A DNA stretch of 59,571 nt from Paenibacillus alvei (GTDB lineage Bacteria > Bacillota > Bacilli > Paenibacillales > NBRC-103111), in the NCBI GenBank assembly GCA_945881905.1, contig CAMCVV010000008.1, forward strand, positions 1 through 59,571, read 5' to 3'. Positions 1-9,187 of the stretch are shown one piece after another. How positions within the stretch are numbered: the stretch's first letter is position 1; every line of letters starts with the position of its first letter. The notes beneath the pieces are model-generated. The model did no database searches. It was not told where the DNA came from and saw nothing but the letters and a program-made list of their open reading frames with translations. Made by a program: the position numbers and the translations under genes.

Positions 1-194
1 ATCGCACGACGAATCATTTGACGACTTTTTTTATCTCCTGTGTTTGTTACGGTACATGTATTAATCACATATACATCTGCGGTTTTTTCGAAATCAATCT
101 GCTCATAGCCATCCGCTTTGAATAATTGCCATATCGCTTCCGTATCATAAAAATTCACTTTACAACCTAATGTGTGAAAAGCTACTGTTGCCAT
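1..194 (-). CDS. mtaB: MtaB, tRNA ms2t6A37 methylthiotransferase (5' part only)
   Basis: N-terminal 64 residues of a radical-SAM methylthiotransferase; the rest lies beyond the left edge. The start reads MATVAFHTLGCKVNFYDTEA and continues to an INTCTVTN segment, the UPF0004 domain signature with two of the three cysteines (Cys11 and the Cys of NTCTV) that hold the auxiliary iron-sulphur cluster. MtaB converts t6A37 to ms2t6A37 in ANN-decoding tRNAs. The ATG at 194 is preceded by a GGAGGA ribosome site. It follows rsmE with only 5 bp between them, so the two are co-transcribed, the usual dnaJ-prmA-rsmE-mtaB order of Bacillales. The LGCKVNxYDT form favours MtaB over MiaB or RimO. Confidence 0.9.
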   Translation of the reverse strand, partial: MATVAFHTLGCKVNFYDTEAIWQLFKADGYEQIDFEKTADVYVINTCTVTNTGDKKSRQMIRRA

Positions 195-199
195 AATGG

Positions 200-958
200 T
201 TATCCTCCCATTTCACCAGTTTCGTACCCTACACAAGTCAACCCAACCCAAGATGCTGTTTCAGTGCGAAGAATTCGCTTACCCAATGAGACGGACGCTA
301 TATGTGCTTGCTGTGCTTGCGCAATCTCATGTTCGCTGAACCCACCTTCTGGACCAATAATCATCATGATGTTTCGAAGTGTCGGGATTGCTAGTGCTTG
401 ACGTATAGCAGATCGAAGTGACATTTGCTCTTCTTTCTCAAAAAAGATCCATGCGACATCCGCGGTTTGAGCAAGCTCTAGCAGTTCAACCCATGTGTGT
501 ATGCGATCGACTTGCGGAACATGATAGCGGTGTGCTTGTTCAGCAGCTTCTTTGGCGATTTTCTGCCAACGCTCTGCTCGTATGGTTTCTTTCTTTGCAT
601 CATAATGTACAATCGTCCGCGCAGAGACAAATGGGGTGAACCTCATGGCACCCAACTCTGTACCTTTTTGAATAATCAGTTCCATTTTATCGGCTTTGGG
701 CAAGCTTTGAGCAATCCATACGCGAACATTCGATTCAGTCGACGGAGGTACATGTTCGATCATTTCCCCAGTAACTGCATCCTTATCCATCTTCATGATT
801 CGAACCTTCACATGTAGGTTTAATCCATCACTACAAATCACTTGATCCCCTAGCTGTGCACGCATGACTCTTTGGAGATGATGCGAATCATTTCCTTCAA
901 TCGTTACAAATTGATCTTGAAATTGATCTGTTCTAACGAAATAACGTTGCATATCCAT
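200..958 (-). CDS. rsmE: RsmE, 16S rRNA (uracil1498-N3)-methyltransferase
   Basis: 252 residues, normal for RsmE, a SPOUT-class enzyme that methylates U1498 of 16S rRNA with S-adenosylmethionine. The N-terminus (MQRYFVR) and the PUA-like N-terminal part with SHHLQRVMR are typical. The C-terminal knot shows IIGPEGGFSEHEI (about residues 195-210) and LGKRILRTETA (about 226-236), the two SAM-binding signatures. The ATG at 958 has an AAAGG-type ribosome site about 7 bases upstream; a second ATG two codons later is an alternative. It sits between prmA and mtaB in a tight same-strand cluster, so all three probably share a transcript. Confidence 0.93.
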   Translation of the reverse strand: MDMQRYFVRTDQFQDQFVTIEGNDSHHLQRVMRAQLGDQVICSDGLNLHVKVRIMKMDKDAVTGEMIEHVPPSTESNVRVWIAQSLPKADKMELIIQKGTELGAMRFTPFVSARTIVHYDAKKETIRAERWQKIAKEAAEQAHRYHVPQVDRIHTWVELLELAQTADVAWIFFEKEEQMSLRSAIRQALAIPTLRNIMMIIGPEGGFSEHEIAQAQQAHIASVSLGKRILRTETASWVGLTCVGYETGEMGG

Positions 959-1018
959 CCTTAACCTTTCTATACGTTCCTACTCAACTTGTTCACGAAG
1001 GTTTAACGTTGCGGCGAA

Positions 1019-1993
1019 TCAAGGTTTTTTTGCAATAATCGCAACCCAATCTTCTTCATATTGCCGATCCATGATTTCGAAGCCACATGATACCAATGAA
1101 TCGATTACGATTTGTTCTTTTTTTCTAATAATTCCTGAAGTAATATAGAAACCACCTGATTGCACAATCGCATACACGTCTGAAGTGAACTTCACGATCA
1201 CTTCTGCTAAAATATTCGCAACAACGATTTGCACCGGCAAGGTAATATTCAAATGGTCATTTGCTTGTGAATGCTCGTGATGGAGCACTTGAAGTAAATC
1301 ACTTTGGATGATCGTCACTTGATGATCAAGTTGGTTCTGATGAATATTTCTGATTGCGCTCTCGATTGCAACAGGATCTAAGTCCAAGGCAAGTACATGT
1401 CGTGCACCTAATTTAGCAGCAGCAATAGCTAATATTCCTGATCCTGTACCGATATCGATGACTTGCTCATGGCCTTGTAGGATTTTCTCCAGTGCATGAA
1501 TGCAAAGTGTCGTGCTTGCATGTGAGCCAGTTCCAAATGCCATCCCAGGATCAAGTTCGATCACAATCTGCTGCTCAGTGGGTTCTAGAGGTTCCCATAA
1601 CGGCTTGATGACGATACGTTCCGAGATATGAATCGGTTTGAAATATTGTTTCCAATTATTGGCCCAATCTTCTTCATCGACAAGCCGAACAGAAAATTCA
1701 GGTTGACCGGTATCTACATCTGCGTTACTGAGGTTATTCATCTGGTGCTGTAGTTGCTGAATGATGCCTGTAATGTCTGAATTGTTCTCGAAATACCCTT
1801 TAATCACTGCTCTTCCTAAAGCTACATCATTGATTGGAAATTCATAGATTTGTCCAAACGTTGTGTCCATTTTCTTGAAATTACTACTCGAATCTTCAAT
1901 CGATACACCTGCAGCACCTAATTCATGTATAAAATAAGAAACGATCTCGACCGCTTCTTCAGTTGTATGTACAGTGATCTCATGCCAATTCAT
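1019..1993 (-). CDS. prmA: PrmA, ribosomal protein L11 methyltransferase
   Basis: 324 residues, close to the usual 310-325. PrmA trimethylates ribosomal protein L11. The N-terminal substrate-recognition domain (MNWHEITVHT...) is followed by the class I SAM fold: the DPGMAFGTGSHASTTLC motif, then VIDIGTGSGILAIAAAKLGA (motif I, glycine-rich loop), ALDLDPVAIESA, and the catalytic-region VANILAEVI in place of an NPPY motif, all diagnostic of PrmA. It lies downstream of dnaJ, separated by a likely terminator, so transcription may come from read-through or a separate promoter in 1994-2183. Start ATG at 1993. Confidence 0.95.
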   Translation of the reverse strand: MNWHEITVHTTEEAVEIVSYFIHELGAAGVSIEDSSSNFKKMDTTFGQIYEFPINDVALGRAVIKGYFENNSDITGIIQQLQHQMNNLSNADVDTGQPEFSVRLVDEEDWANNWKQYFKPIHISERIVIKPLWEPLEPTEQQIVIELDPGMAFGTGSHASTTLCIHALEKILQGHEQVIDIGTGSGILAIAAAKLGARHVLALDLDPVAIESAIRNIHQNQLDHQVTIIQSDLLQVLHHEHSQANDHLNITLPVQIVVANILAEVIVKFTSDVYAIVQSGGFYITSGIIRKKEQIVIDSLVSCGFEIMDRQYEEDWVAIIAKKP

Positions 1994-2087
1994 GATTTAC
2001 ATTCCCCAACCTTTCATTTGCACCTGTTAATCTGTTTCAGACATCAGTTCGTTAAGAGTATTGTACTACATATCTAATCTTACAGAC

Positions 2088-2126
2088 AATAAAAGAGAGC
2101 TCCATGCACAGTACGCATGTGAGCTC
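2088..2126 (-). terminator. Rho-independent terminator after dnaJ
   Basis: On the minus strand, GAGCTCACATGC ... GCATGGAGCTC forms a hairpin (2097-2126; a small internal mismatch) followed by TCTTTTATT. It lies 58 bases past the dnaJ stop and would attenuate read-through from the heat-shock operon into prmA-rsmE-mtaB. Confidence 0.7.
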
Positions 2127-2183
2127 AATTCTATTGAGAGTCTATCTCAGCATATCTCGCTTTGATCTAGAACTTGATGAACA

Positions 2184-3290
2184 TTATTCACCTAGTATCG
2201 CTCTTTTCATTCGTTCAAAAATCGATTGGTTCTGTGAATGCGTATGTTCCCCACTCAATCTCGCAAATTCCTTGAGTAATTCACGCTGCTCATCGGTCAT
2301 CGTTGTCGGAGTCACGATAGTTACTTTAACATTCTGATCCCCTTGCCCATATCCGCGCAAATGAGGAACACCTTTACCTTTTAATCGGAAAAATGTGTTG
2401 GTTTGTGTGCCGGCAGGTATTTTGAGTTTCACTTTGTCCGTTAATGTAGGTATTTCAATCTCATCACCCAAAGCTGCTTGTGTGAAAGTAAGTGGAATTT
2501 CACAAAATATATCTGAACCTTCTCGCTCAAAAAATTCATGACTTTTCACGCGAATGACCACATACAAATCTCCTGAAGGTCCGCCTTTGGTTCCACTTTC
2601 ACCTTCACCTGTGACACGAATTTGCGCACCTTCGTCTACACCAGCGGGTACTTTGATATTGATTTTACGGCGATTTTTGACTTTGCCTGCTCCATTACAA
2701 GGACTACATTTCTCTTTAATGAGTTTACCTTGACCATTACATGCTGAACATACTCTGCGATTCACAATTCTACCAAACGCTGTGTTTTGAACGAAGTCTT
2801 GTTGCCCTGTTCCTTTACATACTGAGCAATTCTCTGGTTTAGTTCCTTTTTTGGCGCCTGTACCCGAGCATGTGTCGCAATTCTCAGTACGAGGAATGAC
2901 GACTTCCATTTCTTTCCCGAAAACCGCTTCTTTAAACTCTATCGTTGTCGTGTACTGCAAGTCACTTCCTCGCTGAGGAGCATTCGGATTACGACGATTT
3001 GTTTGTGAACCAAAGAACATATCAAAGATATCGCCGAACCCGCCTGGAGCACCATCGCCCATACCTTGGTTCGGATCGACATGACCAAACTGGTCATATT
3101 GCGCTTTTTTTTGATCGTCACTAAGCACGTCATATGCATCTTTGGCTTCTTTGAATTTCGATTCAGCGTTTGCAGTTTTGTTCACGTCAGGATGATATTG
3201 TTTCGCCAGCTTACGATACGCTTTCTTTATATCCTCAGGTGAACAATCTTTAGGCAATCCTAACACTTCGTAAAAATCACGTTTACTCAT
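2184..3290 (-). CDS. dnaJ: DnaJ, Hsp40 co-chaperone
   Basis: 368 residues, full-length type I J-protein that stimulates the DnaK ATPase and delivers unfolded clients. Order of domains: J domain (residues 3-70, with the [11 protein letters not shown] motif), a Gly/Phe-rich linker with [13 protein letters not shown], a zinc-binding region with four CxxCxGxG repeats ([32 protein letters not shown]; residues ~140-205), then the two C-terminal beta-barrel client-binding domains. All eight zinc cysteines are present. It is the last gene of hrcA-chaperonin-grpE-dnaK-dnaJ and is followed by a terminator; heat regulation comes from the CIRCE site before hrcA. Confidence 0.97.
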   Translation of the reverse strand: MSKRDFYEVLGLPKDCSPEDIKKAYRKLAKQYHPDVNKTANAESKFKEAKDAYDVLSDDQKKAQYDQFGHVDPNQGMGDGAPGGFGDIFDMFFGSQTNRRNPNAPQRGSDLQYTTTIEFKEAVFGKEMEVVIPRTENCDTCSGTGAKKGTKPENCSVCKGTGQQDFVQNTAFGRIVNRRVCSACNGQGKLIKEKCSPCNGAGKVKNRRKINIKVPAGVDEGAQIRVTGEGESGTKGGPSGDLYVVIRVKSHEFFEREGSDIFCEIPLTFTQAALGDEIEIPTLTDKVKLKIPAGTQTNTFFRLKGKGVPHLRGYGQGDQNVKVTIVTPTTMTDEQRELLKEFARLSGEHTHSQNQSIFERMKRAILGE

Positions 3291-3354
3291 CGTTACACTC
3301 CTATAATTAAGACTACACTCATAACGCCGTTCACGCTAAATGTTGAACCCACGA

Positions 3355-5208
3355 CTATTTCTTGGAATCATCCATTTCTTCATACTCAGCATCGATGACG
3401 TTATCTCTAGCTTTTTCATTACTTGATCGCGGCTCATCAGCGGAGTCAGTTCCTGCTTGACCCTGTGCGTCCTGAGCAGCTTGTTGGTACAACTTGACGG
3501 ATAATTGTTGAACAATCTCACTTAATGCTGCAATCGCCGACTTGATGTTTTCAACATTCTCACCTTCTAAAGCTTGCTGCAAGTCTTGTTTAGCTGCTTG
3601 AGCTTTATCGATTTCGCTTGCATCGACTTTATCCCCTAGATCTTTGATTGTTTTATCTACCGAATACATCAATTGGTCCGCTTCATTTCGAGCTTCTACA
3701 AGCTCTTTACGTTTGAGATCTTCTTCGGCATGCATCTCAGCATCTTTCATCATTTGATCGATTTCTTTGTCGGTCAAACCACTTGAAGAAGTGATGGTAA
3801 TCTTCTGGCTTTTGCCTGTTCCTTTGTCAAGTGCACTTACATTTACAATCCCGTTGGCATCAATATCGAATGTAACTTCAATCTGAGGTACGCCTCTAGG
3901 TGCTAATGGAATATCACCTAACATGAACTTTCCAAGTGTTTTGTTATCATTTGCCATGGAACGTTCACCTTGAAGTACGTGAATTTCTACACTTGGCTGA
4001 CTATCTGCATAGGTAGAGAATGTGTTCGACTTGCTTGTAGGTATCGTGGTATTGCGATCTATCATTCTTGTGAACACACCACCTGCAGTTTCAATTCCTA
4101 GTGACAATGGTGTCACATCGAGAAGAACTACGTCTTTCACATCACCCGTCAAGATCCCTGCCTGAACAGCAGCTCCAAGTGCAACAACTTCATCTGGATT
4201 AACGCCTTTATAGGGATCTTTACCTGTGATTTTCTTGATTGCTTCTACCACAGCAGGTATACGTGTTGAGCCACCCACTAGCACAATTTTGTCGATGTCA
4301 TTCACACTAAGGCCTGAGTCACTCAGTGCTTGTCGAGTAGGTCCTAGTGTTCTTTCAACAAGATGTCTCGTGATCTCATCAAACTTTGCACGTGTTAGAT
4401 TCAATTCTAAATGCTGAGGAACTCCATCCACTACAGTAATGAAAGGTAATGAAATCGTCGTTGACACTACACCAGAAAGTTCTTTTTTAGCTTTCTCAGA
4501 TGCATCCTTGAGGCGCTGAACAGCTGCTTTATCTTTGCTCAAATCAATGCCTTGTTCTTTCTTATATTCACTGATTAAATGTTCCATCACAACTTGGTCG
4601 AAATCATCTCCACCTAGTCGATTATCTCCGCTTGTTGCTTTCACTTCGAAGAATCCATCGCCTAATTCAAGAATCGATACGTCAAACGTACCTCCTCCAA
4701 GATCATACACTAAAATCGTTTGGTCTTCACTTTTCTCTAGACCATACGCCAAAGCTGCTGCAGTAGGTTCATTCACGATTCGAAGTACTTCTAAACCAGC
4801 GATTTTACCAGCATCTTTCGTTGCTTGTCGTTGGCTGTCATTGAAATAAGCAGGAACCGTAATGACTGCTTGAGTAACTGTAGTTCCGAGATACGCTTCA
4901 GCGTCTGCTTTTAGTTTTTGTAAGATCATCGCTGATATTTCTTGCGCTGTATATTCGTTTTGATCAATTTTCACTTTGTGATTCGAACCCATATGACGCT
5001 TAATTGAACTGATGGTTCGATCTGGATTTGTAATTGACTGACGCTTAGCTGTTTCGCCGATGATGCGTTCGCCATCTTTTTTGAAACCAACTACAGATGG
5101 AGTTGTACGACTTCCTTCAGGATTAGGGATAACTACTGCTTCTCCGCCTTCCATAACCGCTACACAAGAATTCGTTGTTCCTAGATCAATGCCAATGACT
5201 TTGCTCAT
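3355..5208 (-). CDS. dnaK: DnaK, Hsp70 chaperone
   Basis: 617 residues, typical for Gram-positive DnaK. The ATPase domain opens with [18 protein letters not shown], with [17 protein letters not shown] and [14 protein letters not shown] further in and the linker [15 protein letters not shown] near residue 365. The substrate-binding beta domain and helical lid follow, ending in the acidic [12 protein letters not shown] tail that resembles the EEVD-like C-terminus of bacterial DnaK. The ATG at 5208 follows an AAGGAGG site. It lies 35 bp below grpE and 64 bp above dnaJ. No truncation or unusual substitution seen. Confidence 0.98.
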   Translation of the reverse strand: MSKVIGIDLGTTNSCVAVMEGGEAVVIPNPEGSRTTPSVVGFKKDGERIIGETAKRQSITNPDRTISSIKRHMGSNHKVKIDQNEYTAQEISAMILQKLKADAEAYLGTTVTQAVITVPAYFNDSQRQATKDAGKIAGLEVLRIVNEPTAAALAYGLEKSEDQTILVYDLGGGTFDVSILELGDGFFEVKATSGDNRLGGDDFDQVVMEHLISEYKKEQGIDLSKDKAAVQRLKDASEKAKKELSGVVSTTISLPFITVVDGVPQHLELNLTRAKFDEITRHLVERTLGPTRQALSDSGLSVNDIDKIVLVGGSTRIPAVVEAIKKITGKDPYKGVNPDEVVALGAAVQAGILTGDVKDVVLLDVTPLSLGIETAGGVFTRMIDRNTTIPTSKSNTFSTYADSQPSVEIHVLQGERSMANDNKTLGKFMLGDIPLAPRGVPQIEVTFDIDANGIVNVSALDKGTGKSQKITITSSSGLTDKEIDQMMKDAEMHAEEDLKRKELVEARNEADQLMYSVDKTIKDLGDKVDASEIDKAQAAKQDLQQALEGENVENIKSAIAALSEIVQQLSVKLYQQAAQDAQGQAGTDSADEPRSSNEKARDNVIDAEYEEMDDSKK

Positions 5209-5243
5209 AATATTTGATTTCCTCCTTAAATGATATCTACTGG

Positions 5244-5843
5244 TTAGATACTGACTTTTACCATTGTTGGTCTGATCACTCTATCTTTCATCATGTATCC
5301 CTTGACGATTTCTTCTACAATGATTCCTTCTTCAACACCTTCAGCTTCAACTTGCATGATGGCTTCATGGAATTGCGGGTTAAATAATTGACCCACAGCT
5401 TCGATAGGCATGACACCTTCTTGTTCCATCATTTGCTCTAAATGACGATAAACCATATCGATCCCTTTGACAAGTGCATCAAAATCATTGGTTTCTTTGC
5501 TTGAAGTTAATGCTCGTTCAAAATTATCTTTAATAGTGAGCAACGGTTCGATTATTTTTAGTGAAGCGTATTTAAGGTAATCTTCTTTCTCGATTCTTGC
5601 TCGACGTCGAAAATTATCTAAATCTGCTTGTGCACGTAAATATCGCTGTTGATGATCTTCTGCTTGTTTGCGTAATACCTCAATCACTTCTTGTAATTCG
5701 GATTCAACGGAATGTGATTGATCTGTGGATACACCTTCTTCGAACATGGACACAGGTTGATCATCTGTCTCATGATTGTCGATTTCACCTGTATATGTAC
5801 CCTCTGGGTTTTGATCAGAAGGTTGTTTTTCATCTGTACTCAA
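5244..5843 (-). CDS. grpE: GrpE, nucleotide-exchange factor of DnaK
   Basis: 199 residues. An acidic, disordered N-terminus (~55 residues) leads into a long coiled coil ([20 protein letters not shown]) and the [19 protein letters not shown] signature. The C-terminal beta domain ends in [18 protein letters not shown], the canonical GrpE ending that contacts DnaK. It releases ADP from DnaK. The start is a TTG at 5843 behind a strong AAGGAGGTG site. It sits between the group II-like chaperonin and dnaK; in Bacillus grpE directly follows hrcA, so the extra upstream gene here is unusual. Confidence 0.96.
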   Translation of the reverse strand: MSTDEKQPSDQNPEGTYTGEIDNHETDDQPVSMFEEGVSTDQSHSVESELQEVIEVLRKQAEDHQQRYLRAQADLDNFRRRARIEKEDYLKYASLKIIEPLLTIKDNFERALTSSKETNDFDALVKGIDMVYRHLEQMMEQEGVMPIEAVGQLFNPQFHEAIMQVEAEGVEEGIIVEEIVKGYMMKDRVIRPTMVKVSI

Positions 5844-5892
5844 CTCTACTTCACCTCCTTATCAGTGCGATTGATTTCTATATATCTCCTAA

Positions 5893-7431
5893 TTACTCTT
5901 GTGTTTTTGATTTCATTTTGATGACGGTGTGTATACGCATAATCGCTGTAGCGACTTCACCTGCTGCGGTTAATGCATGAATTTTTACGTCTGTAGGATC
6001 CAGAATACCTGATTTGATGAAATCTGCCAGTTGTCCGGTTTCACAATCTATGCCTATTGCATCTGAATCGTTCACCATTTGTGCTGATTTAACTTCTTCG
6101 CTTTTCTCTAAAGGGTTATACCCTGCATTGGTCACGATTTGAATCAGTGGTTTGCGAAGTGCTTTCGCTACAACATCGATTCCGAATCCTTCCATGCCTT
6201 TGATATTCATTCGATACTCGTCAAGCTCACGTGCAACAGCGAACTCAGCTGATCCTCCACCAGGTAGAAATCCCCCGCGAATCGCTGCTTGCACAGCAGC
6301 TGCAGCATCTTTGGCTATCCGCGCGCGCTCACCTACAACTTCCTTCGTTGTTGCGCCAACTATAATCGTAACCTGCGGATGTTGTTGGCTTCCTGAGAGC
6401 CGTATTCGTTCTACATCTGGATCATACATAATCGTATCACATTGACCAAGCATGGTTTCAAGTTCTACTTCGCTTTTGTGCAAACCGTTCTTGCGAATCG
6501 GTTTTGCTCCGCTATACGAACAAATCGCATGCATTTCTTTGCGTGTTACCCGTTGAACGACGATAATTCCTTGATCAGCACAATATTGTTCTGCTTCAGC
6601 ATCGATACTGCGATCTACGATAATCAATCCGACTTTCAGTTTGGCTAATTTCTGCAGATCTTGCTGAAATTGTTGCTGGAACAACACATGTCTCTGAAAT
6701 CCTGCTTCTGTAACCAACGCTTCTTCATTGACATGTTCAGGTTCAAAAGCGTCGAGAATCACTAGAATTCGGTTTGAATGCACATCACTTTGCGTGTGAA
6801 ATTGCAGAGGCTTATGATGGATCATAATCCCCGGCCACACTTCGTTAATTGCTTGCTCATGAGAGATAATACAATCTGCAAATCGAAAAGTAGATTCTTT
6901 AAGTTTATCTATTCCCAACCGCTGTGCAGCGATAATGACAAGCTCAGCAATATCTGATTGTTCACGTCCAGCTGTGTGTGCAATATGCTGTAAATGTGCA
7001 TCCATGGTATCGTTAACGATTCGGCTATTGGCCCTGAATCGTTGGATGGCAAAGCGAATTCCATCTGTTAAACCTTGAATAACTTTCGCTACAGGAACTC
7101 CTCTGATCACTTGATCGACAGCTTCCTGAACTAGAGTGCTTGCTAATACTGTTGCAGTCGTCGTTCCGTCACCAATCGCTTTCTGTTGAGACTTCGCTAC
7201 TTGAATGAGAAGTCTAGCAGCAGGATGAGTAACATCCATCATATCCAATATCGTTACACCATCATTTGTAATAATGACTTCACCTTGTGCACCAACAAGC
7301 ATGGTATCTAATCCTTTTGGTCCAAGTGTGCTTTCTACAGCAGAGCAAATCGCTCTCACCGCAGTTGCGTTGTTCAGCAAAGTGGAGTAGCGTTCGTCGC
7401 TGTCTGGCGTTGGGGATTTACTTCCACTCAT
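5893..7431 (-). CDS. Archaeal-type (group II/III) chaperonin in the hrcA-dnaK operon
   Basis: 512 residues of the Cpn60/TCP-1 fold, but closer to thermosome/CCT than to GroEL. The nucleotide-binding loops read [11 protein letters not shown] (residues 36-46), [20 protein letters not shown] (53-72) and [11 protein letters not shown] (87-97). The [16 protein letters not shown] segment (368-383) holds the hydrolysis aspartate (Asp375), and [10 protein letters not shown] follows. The [14 protein letters not shown] stretch and the ending [12 protein letters not shown] match group II proteins (LRIDDVI type). Group III chaperonins in a few Firmicutes are known from the literature to occupy the dnaK operon, as here. 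They have a built-in lid and need no GroES; no groES gene is nearby. It is presumably heat-induced through CIRCE/HrcA. A housekeeping GroEL would be elsewhere in the genome. Confidence 0.88.
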   Translation of the reverse strand: MSGSKSPTPDSDERYSTLLNNATAVRAICSAVESTLGPKGLDTMLVGAQGEVIITNDGVTILDMMDVTHPAARLLIQVAKSQQKAIGDGTTTATVLASTLVQEAVDQVIRGVPVAKVIQGLTDGIRFAIQRFRANSRIVNDTMDAHLQHIAHTAGREQSDIAELVIIAAQRLGIDKLKESTFRFADCIISHEQAINEVWPGIMIHHKPLQFHTQSDVHSNRILVILDAFEPEHVNEEALVTEAGFQRHVLFQQQFQQDLQKLAKLKVGLIIVDRSIDAEAEQYCADQGIIVVQRVTRKEMHAICSYSGAKPIRKNGLHKSEVELETMLGQCDTIMYDPDVERIRLSGSQQHPQVTIIVGATTKEVVGERARIAKDAAAAVQAAIRGGFLPGGGSAEFAVARELDEYRMNIKGMEGFGIDVVAKALRKPLIQIVTNAGYNPLEKSEEVKSAQMVNDSDAIGIDCETGQLADFIKSGILDPTDVKIHALTAAGEVATAIMRIHTVIKMKSKTQE

Positions 7432-7464
7432 CGTAATAACCTACCTTATCTGAAGAATAATCAT

Positions 7465-8496
7465 TCACTTCTGTTCATACCACTGACCAAGAGATACCTC
7501 TAAATGTTTGGTTAGATAAGTAAGTAATCCGATCACCTTGGCATAATCCATGCGTGTTGGCCCAATAATTCCAATCGTACCCATCGGTTTGTCATCAATC
7601 GAATACGATGCACTAATTAATGAACAATGGTGGATGACTTGAATCTTATTCTCTACACCAATTTTTACGACTACACCTCCATGCGAAGGTGTGAACAAAT
7701 TAATCAGTGTTGAGGATTCGTTCAGTAGATCCATCACGCTTTTAACTTTATCAACATCCTTGAATTCAGGTTGAATCAGCATGTTACTGATTCCACTCAA
7801 GAAAATACGGTCTTTCTCATCACCTTGCATGACATTGTCTACCACAGTAATCAATTCTTCATAGCCACGAATATACTTCTTCATTTCATCAGAGATTTCA
7901 CTATATAGTTTAGATTTGAATTGAATAAGAGGTGTGTTGATTAATTTGGAATTCAAGAGATTGACTACTTTTTCGATCTCGCCTATTGAGATTCCCGAAG
8001 GCAACGTAATCATCTTGTTTTCCACATGACCTGTATTCATCACCATAATCACCACAGCATTCTTATCATTCAAAGGTACGATTTGAATGTGCTTTAGTGT
8101 TGTATTGAACACTTCAGGTCCAAGTACCACTGCGGTATAACTCGTTAAGCCAGATAATATACTAGCTACATGCTGAATAATATCTTCCATTTGCTGAATA
8201 CGTCTAGCGAATACCGTTTTCATTGTATCAAACTCCAGATTGCTTATCTTTCCTTGCATCAGTAAGTGATCCACATAATATCGGTATCCTTTGTGAGAAG
8301 GGATGCGCCCTGCTGAGGTATGGGGTTGCTCGAGATAACCCATTTCTTCGAGATCAGACATTTCGTTTCGAATCGTCGCTGGACTGAAAGCAACATTCCC
8401 TCTTTTTGAAATACTTCGAGAGCCGATAGGTTCAGCTGAATGAATGTAATCATCAATGATTGCACTTAGAATCATACTTTGTCGTTCTGATAACAA
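7465..8496 (-). CDS. hrcA: HrcA, CIRCE-binding heat-shock repressor
   Basis: HrcA represses the heat-shock genes by binding CIRCE and needs chaperonin to fold actively. About 343 residues from the preferred TTG start at 8496: the protein then begins LLSERQSMILSAIIDDYIHS like other HrcA proteins, with an AGGGGGG ribosome site 6 bases upstream. An in-frame ATG at 8514 would place that site inside the gene. The N-terminal winged helix shows SRSISKR and FSPATIRNEMSDLEEMGYL; the GAF-like dimerisation domain follows, with IGIIGPTRMDYAKVI near the end. First gene of the operon, directly below the CIRCE site, so it autoregulates. Confidence 0.95.
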   Translation of the reverse strand: MLSERQSMILSAIIDDYIHSAEPIGSRSISKRGNVAFSPATIRNEMSDLEEMGYLEQPHTSAGRIPSHKGYRYYVDHLLMQGKISNLEFDTMKTVFARRIQQMEDIIQHVASILSGLTSYTAVVLGPEVFNTTLKHIQIVPLNDKNAVVIMVMNTGHVENKMITLPSGISIGEIEKVVNLLNSKLINTPLIQFKSKLYSEISDEMKKYIRGYEELITVVDNVMQGDEKDRIFLSGISNMLIQPEFKDVDKVKSVMDLLNESSTLINLFTPSHGGVVVKIGVENKIQVIHHCSLISASYSIDDKPMGTIGIIGPTRMDYAKVIGLLTYLTKHLEVSLGQWYEQK

Positions 8497-8531
8497 GTGA
8501 ATCCCCCCTAGCATAGACTATTCTTCGATCA

Positions 8532-8558
8532 TTAGCACTCTGATTTAACGAGTGCTAA
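8532..8558. promoter_or_regulatory. CIRCE operator of the hrcA-chaperonin-grpE-dnaK-dnaJ operon
   Basis: TTAGCACTC, nine bases, GAGTGCTAA: a perfect match to the CIRCE inverted repeat bound by HrcA. It lies 36 bp above the hrcA start codon. It is the only CIRCE element I see in the window, so the whole five-gene unit, including the unusual chaperonin, is expected to be heat-inducible. Confidence 0.97.
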
Positions 8559-8565
8559 TGGTACT

Positions 8566-8593
8566 ACAAAAATAACAGACCCGAAGGTCTGTT
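8566..8593 (-). terminator. Terminator of the GNAT gene
   Basis: Minus-strand hairpin AACAGACC-TTCG-GGTCTGTT (8574-8593 region, UUCG tetraloop) followed by ATTTTTGT. It ends transcription of the acetyltransferase gene right before the CIRCE-controlled promoter. Confidence 0.85.
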
Positions 8594-8599
8594 GTCAAG

Positions 8600-9067
8600 T
8601 CAATCCAATCGTTTCAAAACTGCAATTTCATCACAACAATATTGTTTCTTGCAGTGCATACAATCTTTCCATACTTTTTCGGGGAAAATGTGTTTAGGTA
8701 CAATCTCAAAACCGTTTTTCTGAAAAAATGCTACTTCGTATGTCAATGCCATGACTTTCATCACTTTTTGTTTTCTCGCTTCATCTAATAAGTATTCAAT
8801 GAGTTTCGATCCGATTCCCTGTTTTTTGAATTCATGCGAAATGCCCAGCGAACGAATTTCAAAAAGTTCAGCACCTAATCGAGTCAATGAACCACAACCG
8901 ATCAACACATCTTCTGCTTCTGCAACAACAAAGGACTGAATTTGTTGCTCAAGCATTTCTTTAGTTCTATATAGCATGATGCCTTGGTTTGCGTAAAGTT
9001 GGATCAATTGGTGAAGCTGATCTATATCGGGTAAGTCAGCTTTTCTCAGCATTACAGTAGATATCAT
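8600..9067 (-). CDS. GNAT-family N-acetyltransferase
   Basis: 155 residues, a single GNAT domain. The core acetyl-CoA site reads RSLGISHEFKKQGIGSKLIE (motif A, Q/RxxGxG/A loop at QGIG, about residues 72-91), followed by LTYEVAFFQKNGFEIV (motif B). The Cys-rich tail (CMHCKKQYCCDE) is found in ArgA-like stand-alone acetyltransferases of Firmicutes, but the substrate cannot be read from sequence. Its position between hemW and hrcA is shared with some Bacillales genomes. The gene has its own terminator and about 120 bp separate it from hemW. Confidence 0.8.
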   Translation of the reverse strand: MISTVMLRKADLPDIDQLHQLIQLYANQGIMLYRTKEMLEQQIQSFVVAEAEDVLIGCGSLTRLGAELFEIRSLGISHEFKKQGIGSKLIEYLLDEARKQKVMKVMALTYEVAFFQKNGFEIVPKHIFPEKVWKDCMHCKKQYCCDEIAVLKRLD

Positions 9068-9187
9068 CTAATTCCCCACCGATCATAAAAAAACATAAAC
9101 CCACGTATGCGTAAGCAGCAAGTTGCAACCTATGCGTGGATGTATGAATAAATATACAATAAAATGAATATAAAATCAAGAGTGATT

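Noticed and set aside
5893-7431. Calling the hrcA-linked chaperonin GroEL
   Set aside because: The HPAA and [11 protein letters not shown] blocks and the IMRIHTVI ending are thermosome-like; the GroEL Gly-Met repeat tail and a groES gene are absent.
9068-9187. Terminator after hemW
   Set aside because: CCACG...CGTGG and a T-rich tail exist on the minus strand, but the stem is interrupted and weak; not listed.
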